This document shows, piece by piece, positions 1 to 9,527 of a DNA stretch of 57,613 bases (positions are counted from its first letter, which is position 1; every line of letters starts with the position of its first letter). The stretch covers positions 1 through 57,613 of the forward strand of contig CACYHC010000009.1 of the NCBI GenBank assembly GCA_902774145.1. The letters run 5' to 3'. The stretch is from an uncultured Bacteroidia bacterium. Lineage in GTDB: Bacteria; Bacteroidota; Bacteroidia; Bacteroidales; UBA932. The notes under the pieces were generated by a model, which did no database searches, had not been told where the DNA came from, and saw only the letters and a list, made by a program, of their open reading frames with translations. The position numbers and the translations under genes were made by a program.

Positions 1-165
1 GCCCTTCGCCCACAGCAGCGGGTAGGCCTCCCCCGTCTTCTGGCCAATCACTACCTTGCCGGACTCCGCCGAGGGCATTTCCAGACTAAACTCCATCCCC
101 TCCGGCTGCTCCTTCACGGCGCAGGCGGAAAGCATCAATAACGATAAGATAATATACTTTTTCAT
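1..165 (-). CDS. Fimbrillin-like lipoprotein, N-terminal fragment
   Basis: Only the first 55 codons are present; the gene runs off the left edge. It begins MKKYIILSLLMLSACAVKE, a lipoprotein signal peptide with a lipobox (LSAC) and acylated Cys at residue 15. The fragment ends in YPLLWAKG, which resembles the W-x-x-GD segment near the N-terminus of the two fimbrillin-like lipoproteins at 13731-14606 and 14615-17044, so it is probably a third member of that group. Its ATG overlaps the stop of the upstream sialidase-type gene in an ATGA arrangement, so it is the next cistron of the same operon. Family assignment is inferred from a short stretch; the lipoprotein call is firmer. Confidence 0.6.
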   Translation of the reverse strand, partial: MKKYIILSLLMLSACAVKEQPEGMEFSLEMPSAESGKVVIGQKTGEAYPLLWAKG

Positions 166-1949
166 TGCAGTTGAATTCTTTGCCAGGTATCCGGGGTACT
201 GAGTTCCGCGAACGAGAATGCCGTACGGCTGCCGGAAGCCACCCTGTCCACATAGCAGAGCAGCTTGTCGCCCGCCGATACGCCCAGCGCGGAGAGCGGG
301 ACGGCCACTTCACACACATAGCCGGATTCTCCGTCCGCGGTCTTTGCACTGCGGGCCGACGCCGACACCGACGGCAGGCTGCTGGAATAGAGCCCGGACG
401 CATTGAGCTTGACATTGACCGTCTTCTCCCCCGCTTTGAGCAGGATTTCCATCAGGTCGGAAGGACGGGTCCCTTCTTCCCGGACCTCGACGGCCAGGTA
501 CAGGTTCTCCGCGTCATAGGCTGCGCGGACAATCGCGTCGCTGCCGTCCTTCGCCCCCAGGTAAAAGGCCCGCAGGGAGGTCCACTCGGCGGCATCGCCG
601 TCCGGGACAATGGCTTCGCGCTGTGCATCCAGCCGGTGATTGAGGTACATCAGCCCGACCTGCATTCCGTTGGTGCCGTGCATCGCGATGGCGAGGAACT
701 TCCCGTCGAAGGCCTCCGTACTGCCCCAATAGCCCTTTTCTTCCAGCGGACACAGGGTCCCGTCCGTCCAGCGCTCCCCTCGCCAGGCCGTGGCTGTAGC
801 ATTGCCGCTCTTCAGGTAAAAGCGGCTACTCAGGTTGTAGGAAAGGATGACTTCACCGCTGGGGAAGGTGGAAATGTAGCCCGCCGAGCCGCGCACCACA
901 TTGCTTTCCCGGTCGGCGGGACCGGTCTTCTCCACATCGTAGGAAGTCAGGTCTTCCCATTCCAGGCCGTGCTGCCGGACCACGGACATCATACAATAAC
1001 TATTATAGGTATCCGAATCGGCGCAGTCGGACGGCGTCGGTTTTTCCAGACGCGCTTCCAGCCAGCCGACAAGGGTCTTCCCGTCGTTCAGCAGGCGGAA
1101 ACAGGGCATCTGGTCCGTGTAGATTTTCTGGCCGTTGTACTGCGGTTTCTCCCTGCCGGGGGTATAATAATCATACTTATACTGCTGGCAACAGCGGATT
1201 TTCGGCGCCCAGGTCCGTCCGCCGTCCGTCGATACGATGAGCCCCGTACCGGAATTGCGGGTCTGGGGAATCGCGTCCGTAAAGTAGCAGTGCAGGGTGC
1301 CGTCGGGCAAGAGCAACAGATAAGGTTCCCAGTTGGGACCGACCGGCACTTCGTACGCCTTGCCCCAGGTTTTTCCGCCGTCGCTGCTGCGACGGAACGA
1401 CAAACCGCAGTCCAGTCCCTGGCCATAGTGACCGGATGCGCGGTAGGATACGACCAGCAGCAACTCTCCGTCCGGAAGCACCACGGCATCCGGATTCACG
1501 AAGCGGCGCCAGTCCGACTCCCCTTCCACGCGCACCTCCTTGGGTGTATAGAGCATTTGCGGTGTGCTCCACTGCTTCAGGTCGGGACTCAGACTGCACC
1601 ATACGCGGCTGCCGAATTCTCCGCCGTGATAAAACAGCACGAAAGAGCCGTCCTGCAGGCGCTTGATGCGCGGATAGCAGGAGAACTTCTGGTCCGTGGC
1701 CGACTCGGGCAGGTCCTTGAGCAGGAAGCCGTGGGGAATGACCGAAAAGTAGCGGTACACCGGCTGCAGGGCACTGTAAAGTTCGTCCCCGGCATGGGAA
1801 TTGACGACCGGCGTCTCGGCGGCCATATCGAAAAGCGTATGGAGCAGCACGTCCCCCTGCGGAGCGGGCGGCTCGGGGGCCGGCTTCTCTCCACAGGAGA
1901 CGGACAGCAACAGGAAAAGCGCCGTTATTGCAAGCGGATTCTTTGCCAT
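162..1949 (-). CDS. Sialidase-type beta-propeller lipoprotein with C-terminal CBM9-like domain
   Basis: A 595-residue surface lipoprotein (lipobox Cys about residue 19). Residues 50-435 are a six-bladed propeller of the sialidase/BNR kind: a YPRI segment near 92 in the position of the sialidase FRIP motif, and Asp-boxes SSDGGKTW near 188 and STDGGRTW near 240. Residues 440-595 look like a family-9-type carbohydrate-binding domain (DGDAAEW, then a conserved LYLAVEV). The protein is collinear with each half of the next gene upstream, including the closing TWQRIQLQ. Activity on sialic acid is not proven by the motifs; other propeller exo-glycosidases share Asp-boxes. The 5' end overlaps the neighbour by 25 bases, consistent with coupled translation. 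Confidence 0.8.
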   Translation of the reverse strand: MAKNPLAITALFLLLSVSCGEKPAPEPPAPQGDVLLHTLFDMAAETPVVNSHAGDELYSALQPVYRYFSVIPHGFLLKDLPESATDQKFSCYPRIKRLQDGSFVLFYHGGEFGSRVWCSLSPDLKQWSTPQMLYTPKEVRVEGESDWRRFVNPDAVVLPDGELLLVVSYRASGHYGQGLDCGLSFRRSSDGGKTWGKAYEVPVGPNWEPYLLLLPDGTLHCYFTDAIPQTRNSGTGLIVSTDGGRTWAPKIRCCQQYKYDYYTPGREKPQYNGQKIYTDQMPCFRLLNDGKTLVGWLEARLEKPTPSDCADSDTYNSYCMMSVVRQHGLEWEDLTSYDVEKTGPADRESNVVRGSAGYISTFPSGEVILSYNLSSRFYLKSGNATATAWRGERWTDGTLCPLEEKGYWGSTEAFDGKFLAIAMHGTNGMQVGLMYLNHRLDAQREAIVPDGDAAEWTSLRAFYLGAKDGSDAIVRAAYDAENLYLAVEVREEGTRPSDLMEILLKAGEKTVNVKLNASGLYSSSLPSVSASARSAKTADGESGYVCEVAVPLSALGVSAGDKLLCYVDRVASGSRTAFSFAELSTPDTWQRIQLQ

Positions 1950-4900
1950 GTATAGGGATTGGCAACTTGGGCAGCCGTAAAGGCGGTGCTTTCGGTCTCG
2001 GAATTCAACAAAGCGTACAGACAGATGTAGTCGCCGGGCGCACCGACACCAAGATCGGCGAGCGGGATGCGGACCTCACCGCGGCCTTCCTGGACGGAGC
2101 GGCGGACGACATTCGACGCGCCCAGTCCGCAGAGCCGCAGGTCCACCGAAGCGATGGTCCCCTTGCCCTCGAGCCGGAGCACCAGGTCCTGCGCCGAGCG
2201 GGACGCCCGGATACGGACTTCGGCGCCCTCAGCGGTCCCCAGATAGAGCGGATCAGCGCTGAAGCTGCCTTCTGCCGCGTCGATACGGTGGTTGAGGTGA
2301 TAGCGCTCCAGCTGCAGACCCTTGGTCTTGTCGCTGTGCATCGCCACGTACATCGTCAGCGGGCTGTCGGTCTCCAGGGTGCCCCAGTAGCCCGGATCGG
2401 GCAGGGCCTTCATCCAGCCGGTAGCCCAGTTCACCCCAAGCGGGGTGTCCGCGTCGGAATTAAGGATCTTGACCCAATAATCCGACCGCATTGTGCAGCC
2501 CAGGACCACCTCCCCGCTGGGGAAAGTCGCCACATAGCCGCCCGCACCGCGCAAGATATTCGTCTTGCGGCGCACCGGACCCTCGGAATTCTCGCCGAGG
2601 TCTTTCCAGTCAAAGCCGTCGTTATAGACCATCGACATCTTGCAGTACGAGGCGTAACTGGTCTTGTCCTTGTAGTTGACGGGGATTTTGGTCTCGTTGC
2701 GGGATTCCAGGAAGCCCGCAAGGGTCTTGCCGTCCGCAAGCACGCGGAAGCAGGGCATCTGGTCCGTGTAGATATTGTGTCCCTGGTAGACATACTTGAA
2801 CTGGCGGGAGCAGCGGATGGGCTGCGTCCAGGTATAGCCGCCGTCGGAGGAAGTCATCACCGAGGTACCGGAATTCCACCACTGGGGCACGCCGTGCGTA
2901 AGGTAACACTGGATACGGCCGTCAGGCAGAAGCAGCAGGAAAGGCTCCCAGTTGCAGACATCGGTAATCTGCTGCGGTTCGCTCCAGGTCTTGCCGCCGT
3001 CGGAGCTGCGCCGCGTCATCAGGCCGCTGCCTTCACCCATATGATAATGGGACTCGGCACGGAACGAAACGACCAGCAGGATATCCCCGTTCGGGAGCAC
3101 CACCGCGTCGGGATTGACATAGCGCCGTATATCCTGTTTCCCGTCGGACATCGTCACTTTGAAAGGAGAGAACAGCATATCGGGCGTAGTCCAGTGCAGG
3201 CCGTCTTGGCTGCGGCTGCACCAGATGCGCGAGCCGAAACGGCCGCCCATCCATAAGAGGATATAACTGCCGTCGGGAAGCGTCTTGATGCGCGGATAGC
3301 AGGCGAATTTCTGTTCTTCGGCGGTCGACGGCAGGTCCTTGAGCAGGAATTCCGGCGCCAGGGTGCAATGGTAGGCGGGCATCGGCTGGAGGACGCTGTA
3401 CTGCTCCTCGCCGCTGTGCGAAGCCTTGAACGGCGGCACGAGTACATCCGGCGTCAGCGCAACCAGCTGCCAGGAAGAAGGATCCTTCCCCGCACGCCAG
3501 AAGCCGTCGCTGAACTTGCCTTCCTCCGTCTTTCCGGCGACCGTCGCATTCAGGAAGATGCGTTCTCCGTCCTTCGCGCCGAAGGCGGAAAGCGGCAGCG
3601 CCACCTCACAGACAAAGCCCTTGCGGCCCTTTTCGCTCACCCCTCGCAAGGCTACGGCTTTCACGGCCGGGTCCGAAGCGGAAACCAGCCCGTTCGCACC
3701 GATGCTGAAGTTCACAAAAGCACCCTTCTTGAGCTTGCCGCCGGCATTACAGAGCGACAGGTTAATCACCGGTGCCTCCGTTGCCGCTTCGTCGATACAC
3801 TCCACGGCCAGATACAGGTTTGTGCCGTCGTGCGCCGCACGGAAAATGGTTTCCACCGGCGAGTCGGAGCCGATAAACAAGGCCTCGTCGCCCAGCCACT
3901 CGTCCGTCTTTCCGTCCAGGACCGTCGCCTGCACCGGAGCGCCGATGCGGTGATTCAGGTAGGAAAGGCCGAAGAGAATGCCGCCGCTACGGGTGTCCAT
4001 CGTGGAAACGATATGATGAAAATCGTGCGTCGCTTCCATGTTGCCCCAGACGCCATAGCCGTCCAGGGGCTGCAGCCAGTCACTCTCCCAGTTACGGGCG
4101 TTCCAGCGCGTGGCGGTATGGTCGCCCACCTTGATGGAATGCTTACCCCCTACTCCGGTAGAAATCAGCACCTCGCCGGAAGGCAGGGTAACCACGTAAC
4201 CCGCATTCGAGCGCAGCACCTGGGTTTGCCGGCGGGCAGGGCCCTCGGAATTTTCCCCGAGGTCCTTCCACTCCAGGCCGTCATTGTAAATGGCGGAAAT
4301 CCAGTAGCTGCTCTGCGTACCCGGGCCGTCGAGTTCCAGGCGGTCTTCCACGATGCCGAAAAGGGTTTTCCCGTCATTTAGCACCCGGAAGACGGGCATC
4401 TGGTCCGTATAAATCTTTTCGCCCTGGTCATAGTACTTGAAAACCCGGCTCACCCGTTTCTTGGGCGAAAAGTTGACGCCGCCATCACTGGATTCAATCA
4501 TCGAAGTGCCGGAATTGCGCGTCCAGGGCGTCGCGTCGGTGAAGTACACCTGCACGCGTCCGTCGGGCAGTTCCAGGGCATACGGCTCCCAGCAGGGACC
4601 ATTGTAAATCACATTCGGCCGGGTCCAGGTCTTGCCGTCATCGTGACTGCGCATCGCCATCAGGCCGCAGCCCTGGCCGCTTTTGTAACCGTCGTTCGCA
4701 CGGAAGGCGAACACCCCAAGCAGGGTCTTGTTCCGGAGCACGACCGCCTCCATATTGCAGTAGCGCTCATAATCCTTGACCCCGTTCACCGTCACGGCCT
4801 TGGGATTGATAATCGTTTTGCGGCCCCGCCAGGTCAGGAGGTCGTCACTGATGGATGAAAAAAGCCTGGATGACACTTCCCCGCCGATGTAGAACATAAT

Positions 4901-5167
4901 GAACTGGCCGCTGGGCAGTGCCTTGACGCGCGGATACCACGGCAGACACTGCTCCGCGGGCAGGCCCGAAGGCATAATCTCCGAGGGCGGAATCAGGCGC
5001 CGGTAGCGGCGGATGGGCTCCAGGGAACTGAAGGCCTCGTCGCCGGCGTGAGAGTTCAGCTCATGCGGCGTGCGGTTCATTTCCTCCTGCGTATGGACGC
5101 GGACACTCTGCGCTCCGCTCCCTACGCTTAGCATCAAAATGAAAGTCAGTACTATGGCTTTTTTCAT
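1925..5167 (-). CDS. Double sialidase-type propeller protein with two CBM9-like domains
   Basis: A 1080-residue exported protein with an ordinary signal peptide (MKKAIVLTFILMLSVGSGAQ) and no lipobox Cys. It contains two copies of one module. Copy A (about 38-570) has a propeller starting HAGDEAFSSLEP, an Asp-box SHDDGKTW near 174, and a CBM9-like domain (DGKTDEW, LYLAVEC). Copy B (about 580-1080) starts HSGEEQYSVLQP, has SSDGGKTW and SSDGGYTW Asp-boxes, and a shorter CBM9-like tail ending TWQRIRLQ. Both share YPR(V/I)K, WEP and RNSGT or WNSGT segments with the single-module gene downstream. This is a tandem duplication with fusion. Probable role: exo-acting glycan trimming in the periplasm or outside; substrate unknown, sialylated glycan plausible. 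Confidence 0.8.
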   Translation of the reverse strand: MKKAIVLTFILMLSVGSGAQSVRVHTQEEMNRTPHELNSHAGDEAFSSLEPIRRYRRLIPPSEIMPSGLPAEQCLPWYPRVKALPSGQFIMFYIGGEVSSRLFSSISDDLLTWRGRKTIINPKAVTVNGVKDYERYCNMEAVVLRNKTLLGVFAFRANDGYKSGQGCGLMAMRSHDDGKTWTRPNVIYNGPCWEPYALELPDGRVQVYFTDATPWTRNSGTSMIESSDGGVNFSPKKRVSRVFKYYDQGEKIYTDQMPVFRVLNDGKTLFGIVEDRLELDGPGTQSSYWISAIYNDGLEWKDLGENSEGPARRQTQVLRSNAGYVVTLPSGEVLISTGVGGKHSIKVGDHTATRWNARNWESDWLQPLDGYGVWGNMEATHDFHHIVSTMDTRSGGILFGLSYLNHRIGAPVQATVLDGKTDEWLGDEALFIGSDSPVETIFRAAHDGTNLYLAVECIDEAATEAPVINLSLCNAGGKLKKGAFVNFSIGANGLVSASDPAVKAVALRGVSEKGRKGFVCEVALPLSAFGAKDGERIFLNATVAGKTEEGKFSDGFWRAGKDPSSWQLVALTPDVLVPPFKASHSGEEQYSVLQPMPAYHCTLAPEFLLKDLPSTAEEQKFACYPRIKTLPDGSYILLWMGGRFGSRIWCSRSQDGLHWTTPDMLFSPFKVTMSDGKQDIRRYVNPDAVVLPNGDILLVVSFRAESHYHMGEGSGLMTRRSSDGGKTWSEPQQITDVCNWEPFLLLLPDGRIQCYLTHGVPQWWNSGTSVMTSSDGGYTWTQPIRCSRQFKYVYQGHNIYTDQMPCFRVLADGKTLAGFLESRNETKIPVNYKDKTSYASYCKMSMVYNDGFDWKDLGENSEGPVRRKTNILRGAGGYVATFPSGEVVLGCTMRSDYWVKILNSDADTPLGVNWATGWMKALPDPGYWGTLETDSPLTMYVAMHSDKTKGLQLERYHLNHRIDAAEGSFSADPLYLGTAEGAEVRIRASRSAQDLVLRLEGKGTIASVDLRLCGLGASNVVRRSVQEGRGEVRIPLADLGVGAPGDYICLYALLNSETESTAFTAAQVANPYTWQRIRLQ

Positions 5168-5171
5168 CTAT

Positions 5172-7406
5172 CTACTTATTATAACGGACTGCAAAATAAT
5201 TCAATTCCGTCTCGCGGCCGCTCACAATCTCGCCGCCGGAGTAGGTACCGATGGTCCCGGCCACATTCGAGGTCGGGCGCAGGCGGATATACACCTCGCT
5301 CTGACCCAGCAGGGACGTATCCTCCGGCAGGGTAATGCTCACGTACTTGGGACCGGGGCACTGCCAGGGCATACGGTTGGACAGAATCGGGAAATCAGGA
5401 ACGGTATAATCGTCCATTTCCACCCAGTCGATCTTGTTCAAAGAATACTCCAGCCGCCAGTAGCGCGGAGCACCGACCGTCTGGCCGAGGCCGGAGACGC
5501 AGCCGAACTGCACGGACAGGGGGAAGTTCGCATAGGTCAGGCCCTCGGTGTTCACCGTAGCCTGCCAGTACTGGTTCACGCTCCAGTTGGCACCCTTGTA
5601 CCAGGCGCTGCTCTTCATGATGAGGGAAGTGGTCCGCACGCTGGAATAGGGCTCCCACTCGGCGGGAACGCCATAGTAGTCGAACACGCCGTTGCCGCGG
5701 GGGCCGTCGGTGATTTCTCCGTTCACCTCCGGACCGACATGCGTCCAGTCACGCCAGACGTCCACCGTCCCGGTGCTCCCGTTGCTCTGGATCAACTGCA
5801 GATAACCTTTGATTTCGGTAGAGTTGATGGGATCGGGAACGGGCGGATAAGTGGAATAGATGGTCTTGTCCGCCACATTCTTGACAATCTGGGTATTGGA
5901 GGCGTTGTAGTAGCGGATCTCCATCAGCATTTCAGAGAAGCCGTCCTCAAACTTGTCCGCCAGGGCAATCTCCTTGCGGGTGAAAGGACGGATCTGGTAG
6001 CGTCCGATATGGCCGATGCCGGTGATGTAGTCCGGCAGTACGCCCTCGTCGATGCGGCGGTCCATCTCCATCTCATCCCAGTCGAAGTTGTCGCAGGTCT
6101 CGTGGACAATCACACCGGAAATCGAGCCGGCGCCCTGGGGCAGGCCGTTACCGTCGCGCTGCCAGGCGGCGATGTGGTTGGTGTAGAGGTGGGCGGTGCC
6201 TCCCCTCTTGTCGCGGATGACCATCGGGTAGGAATGGATCACGTGCCGGTGGCGGATGTCGATCGGCACGAACGGGCCCTTGCGGATGGGAATTTCACAG
6301 TCGCGCAGAGTGACGAAGGTGTACACATCGGCGTCCGTAAGTTCATCGATGTATTTTTCCTTCGCGGGAATGTCGTAGCGGCTGCCTTCGGAACAGCTCA
6401 TCAGGTGCTCCGAGCCGATGCCCGAGATATCGTAGTGCAGGGGGGCAACCTCGTCGCCGCCCTTGCATTCCAGCTTCGCGCCCTTCAGGAGGAGACGCAC
6501 GTGGCTGTAGCGCGAGGCGAGATTGTCCTCCGTCCTGTTCAGCAGGATACGGAAGCCGTACTCTCCGGCGGCATCCTGCAGGTAGAGCGTACGCGCGCAG
6601 CAGGTCAGGTCCTGGAGGTTCGCGGAGATGTTGATGTTCTCACCGCCGTTGCCCTCGCTGTTGTCGCCGATAACGATACCGTCGATGCACCAGTTTTCCT
6701 CCACGGTCATTTCACCGGGAACGGGGAGCAGATTGCGCACCTCGCTGAAGGTCACCCACTGCGGCTCCTCGCCGCCCAGCTGCAGCACCTGCATCACATC
6801 CCCGATTTCGGGATACTTGCGGGAAACGACGGAAATCCGGGCGGTCCGGTTCTCGCCGCTGCCATTGGCAAGTGCGTTGAAGTGGATGAAGTTGTTGCTC
6901 TTGTACACGTCGGAAATCCAGCCGGCTGCCCCGTCGTAACTGACGGAGATATCCAGGTCTTCATCCTTGTAGACGGAAAGCACGCGCGCCGATTCGCTGC
7001 CGCCTTCCCCGTCGATGGTTATGCTGTTGTCCGGGAAGGAAATGTCCGAACTGAGCACGCCCAGCTGCGTCAGGACGACGGGCAGGGTCTTGCGCCCGCG
7101 TACGAGCGTAAGGGTGGTCTGCCGCATCAGGCCGCGGTTGAATTCACAGGAGAGACGGATTTCGCTGTCTCCCTCCCCTGCGGCAACGCGCTCGGTCTTG
7201 CCGGTGAAGGAAATCCACGACGCGTTGTCGAGCTGAACGGTAAACGGACCGTCGGAAAGGACGGACAGGATGTATTCGCCGGCGGCACAACCCACGGTGG
7301 GCGTTTCGTCCAGAACGCCGATTTCGTCGGCGGGAAGCATACCGTCATCCTTCGCACAGGCGGCTGCCGCCAGCGCGATGGCAAAAATATAGAGAATTCG
7401 TTTCAT
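5172..7406 (-). CDS. BACON-DUF5689 surface lipoprotein
   Basis: A 744-residue lipoprotein (lipobox AAAC). Residues about 40-118 form a BACON domain (ASWISFTGK, then LPVVLTQLG) and about 120-215 a second, weaker BACON-like repeat (AAGWISDVY, VMQVLQLGG). Residues about 220-460 match the DUF5689 type found in Bacteroidetes lipoproteins (an IDGIVIGDNSEGN strand, LYLQDAAGEYGFRI). The last 270 residues look like a beta-sandwich (ANWSVNQYWQATV, YWRLEYSLNKIDWVEM), possibly glycan-binding. BACON domains are usually found on glycan-active surface proteins, which fits the SusC/SusD setting. No catalytic residues were recognised. It starts 15 bases after the small BACON lipoprotein and is followed after 4 bases by the double propeller gene. 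Confidence 0.75.
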   Translation of the reverse strand: MKRILYIFAIALAAAACAKDDGMLPADEIGVLDETPTVGCAAGEYILSVLSDGPFTVQLDNASWISFTGKTERVAAGEGDSEIRLSCEFNRGLMRQTTLTLVRGRKTLPVVLTQLGVLSSDISFPDNSITIDGEGGSESARVLSVYKDEDLDISVSYDGAAGWISDVYKSNNFIHFNALANGSGENRTARISVVSRKYPEIGDVMQVLQLGGEEPQWVTFSEVRNLLPVPGEMTVEENWCIDGIVIGDNSEGNGGENINISANLQDLTCCARTLYLQDAAGEYGFRILLNRTEDNLASRYSHVRLLLKGAKLECKGGDEVAPLHYDISGIGSEHLMSCSEGSRYDIPAKEKYIDELTDADVYTFVTLRDCEIPIRKGPFVPIDIRHRHVIHSYPMVIRDKRGGTAHLYTNHIAAWQRDGNGLPQGAGSISGVIVHETCDNFDWDEMEMDRRIDEGVLPDYITGIGHIGRYQIRPFTRKEIALADKFEDGFSEMLMEIRYYNASNTQIVKNVADKTIYSTYPPVPDPINSTEIKGYLQLIQSNGSTGTVDVWRDWTHVGPEVNGEITDGPRGNGVFDYYGVPAEWEPYSSVRTTSLIMKSSAWYKGANWSVNQYWQATVNTEGLTYANFPLSVQFGCVSGLGQTVGAPRYWRLEYSLNKIDWVEMDDYTVPDFPILSNRMPWQCPGPKYVSITLPEDTSLLGQSEVYIRLRPTSNVAGTIGTYSGGEIVSGRETELNYFAVRYNK

Positions 7407-7421
7407 ACGTTGGGAAGGAGA

Positions 7422-7805
7422 TTAAAGGAGGTCGTCAGGAATGTCGGCGGCCTTTTCATTTTCACCGGACTGTACGATATTCACGATTTTTTCCGCACCG
7501 GAAGCGGCACGAAGCGTGAGCTTGCCTACCCGGGCGTTTTCGCCCATATTGGCGTCGGCGTGCACGTGGACGAAACCGAGTTCGGTACCGCCGTTATCCT
7601 TGATGCGCAGCCAATCCGCCCCCAGGGTGATGATAGCCGTCCAGTTCTGGTTGGAGAAAACCGTTACCGTAAAGTCCTTTTCATACACGTCGGCCAGGTT
7701 GATCCGGGTGCTGTACACGCTGATATCCTGGGAAGAAACCCATTTCTTCTCGCAGGCGGAGAGGGCGAAAAGCATCGCCACTAGAAGGAGAAAATACTTT
7801 TTCAT
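7422..7805 (-). CDS. Small BACON-domain lipoprotein
   Basis: A 127-residue lipoprotein (lipobox LSAC) that is little more than one BACON-like beta-sandwich: NQNWTAIITLGADWLRI followed by a strand ending VNIVQSGENE. The N-WTA...WLRI and closing VQSG pattern is typical of BACON. It lies directly after SusD (6 bases), a common place for glycan-binding accessory lipoproteins (SGBP) in such operons, though those are normally larger. Inferred role: surface glycan or mucin binding, or a spacer protein in the SusCD complex. No catalytic role is suggested. Confidence 0.65.
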   Translation of the reverse strand: MKKYFLLLVAMLFALSACEKKWVSSQDISVYSTRINLADVYEKDFTVTVFSNQNWTAIITLGADWLRIKDNGGTELGFVHVHADANMGENARVGKLTLRAASGAEKIVNIVQSGENEKAADIPDDLL

Positions 7806-7811
7806 CGCTGT

Positions 7812-9515
7812 TTACTCCATATATTCGTTATTGTCAAGGGCACCGTGCGAATAGGTGATCTGCTCCGCCGGAATCGGGAGATAGCGGTGGAACGGGCGGA
7901 TAAAGTCGGGGAGATACATTCCGTCGTTGTACTGCAGGGTACGCTCGTACCAGATGCCCCAGCGCACGAGGTCGAACTTGCGCTGGAACTCGCCGAAGAG
8001 TTCGCGCGCCCGCTCGAGACGGATTTCTTCCATAAAGGCTTCCTCGTTGCCGCCCACGGAGGCCATCGAAATCTTGTCGAGGCCTGCGCGTACGCGCGTA
8101 ATGTTGAGGTAGGCGGCGGCCTGGTCGACGTTCCCGAGCCTCAGGTAGGCTTCGGACTTCATCAACAGGGCATCCGCGAAACGGAAGAACTTGGGGTTGT
8201 TGGAATCGAGGGTGTAGTACATTCCGGGGCACCAGAACTTGTTCCCCAGCCAGGGACGGCTCAGTTTGTTGAACGTGGAGGCCGTGGCGGAAGAACCGCT
8301 CTTGAACCAGCGGACGCTCCGGTTCTCGGGAAGCCGCTCGGTGTCGTCCCGGTCGAAACCGGACCAGCGCCAGGCCAGGTTGCCCGAGCCCCCGCGTGCC
8401 GTCGTCGCATCGGCGGAATATTCTCCGCCGCGCAGGTCGGGACTGTCATAGGAGAGCACGGTCTCGAAGTACCAGGTGGTCGGACGGGCGGAAGTGCTGA
8501 TGCGCGCCGCAGTCCCGAGTTCCGGGATGGCCATGCCGCCGTAGATGTCGGTAATCTCGTAATCCTCCTCTTCCTCGCCCTCGACGGTGGAACGGCCTTT
8601 GGAGGGCGTGGAAACCACGGCGATGTAGCCGGTCTGCTGGACGCCGTAAGGCTCGAAGGTGTTGGAAATCTCCAGAATGCTCTCCGGCGTGTACTTGCGG
8701 CTGAAGGGAATGTCCGTCAGCGGATAGGTCTTGCCGAAGGCCTCGGGGTTCGCGGCGAACTCGCCGTAACCGCAGCCCGTTTCCAGTGCACTGACGGCCC
8801 GGACCGCATCGTCCCAGCGCTCGTTCCAGAGGGCCATCTTCGCGGCGATCATCAGGGCGATGGCGCCGTTCATCCGGTTGTTGACCGGCTGGTCGTAGGT
8901 ACGCTTGAGGGGCATCAGTCCCCTGCCGCCCATATCCACGGGCAGGGCGATTTCCAGCAGCTCGTTGATGAGGTAGTTACGGGTGTCGTTGGCACTCATG
9001 CGCGGCAGGGAGGCAATCCGGTCGCGGTTTTCCTCGGTGACGACATCGGTGTAGAAGGGCACGTCGCCGAAGGTACAGGTCAACAGATAATAGAAGAACG
9101 CGCGAAGCACGATGGTCTCGCAGGTCATTTCCCGCGCCTCGGCCTCGGTGCACCCGCCTTTCTGACGGCAGTTCTCGATGGCCGCAATCATGGCATTGGC
9201 ACGCATCACGCCCATATAGCTGTACTTCCAGATGGTGCTGGCAATGGCCGGGCGGGAAGGCGAGAAGTTGAGCGTCGCGTTATAGAACGTGGACGCGTTC
9301 ATGATCATGCAGTCCGTCTGGCAGTCGGTCACGAACCAGAAGTTCTGACCGCCCAGCTGGCTGCGGATCAGGTTGTAGCAGGCGTTGATACCGGTCTGGC
9401 ACTGCGCCGTGTTGGTATAGAAGTCCTCGCTGCGGGAGCTGCTCATCAGCTCTTCCTTGAGGGAGCAGCCCGCGAGAGAAAACAGGGAGACAAGAATCAG
9501 AATATACTTTTTCAT
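7812..9515 (-). CDS. SusD/RagB-family outer-membrane glycan-binding lipoprotein
   Basis: A 567-residue lipoprotein (lipobox LAGC). It has the SusD N-terminal pattern, here with a QTGINACYNLIRSQLGG helix, and the typical C-terminal TPR-like block: RFADALLMKSEAYLRLG, AAAYLNITRVRAGL, then ERARELFGEFQRKFDLVRWG. SusD proteins form the lid over the SusC barrel and bind the incoming oligosaccharide or peptide at the cell surface. The gene follows susC by 12 bases, the usual order. Length is ordinary for the family. Confidence 0.93.
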   Translation of the reverse strand: MKKYILILVSLFSLAGCSLKEELMSSSRSEDFYTNTAQCQTGINACYNLIRSQLGGQNFWFVTDCQTDCMIMNASTFYNATLNFSPSRPAIASTIWKYSYMGVMRANAMIAAIENCRQKGGCTEAEAREMTCETIVLRAFFYYLLTCTFGDVPFYTDVVTEENRDRIASLPRMSANDTRNYLINELLEIALPVDMGGRGLMPLKRTYDQPVNNRMNGAIALMIAAKMALWNERWDDAVRAVSALETGCGYGEFAANPEAFGKTYPLTDIPFSRKYTPESILEISNTFEPYGVQQTGYIAVVSTPSKGRSTVEGEEEEDYEITDIYGGMAIPELGTAARISTSARPTTWYFETVLSYDSPDLRGGEYSADATTARGGSGNLAWRWSGFDRDDTERLPENRSVRWFKSGSSATASTFNKLSRPWLGNKFWCPGMYYTLDSNNPKFFRFADALLMKSEAYLRLGNVDQAAAYLNITRVRAGLDKISMASVGGNEEAFMEEIRLERARELFGEFQRKFDLVRWGIWYERTLQYNDGMYLPDFIRPFHRYLPIPAEQITYSHGALDNNEYME

Positions 9516-9527
9516 ACTCGGGTCCTC

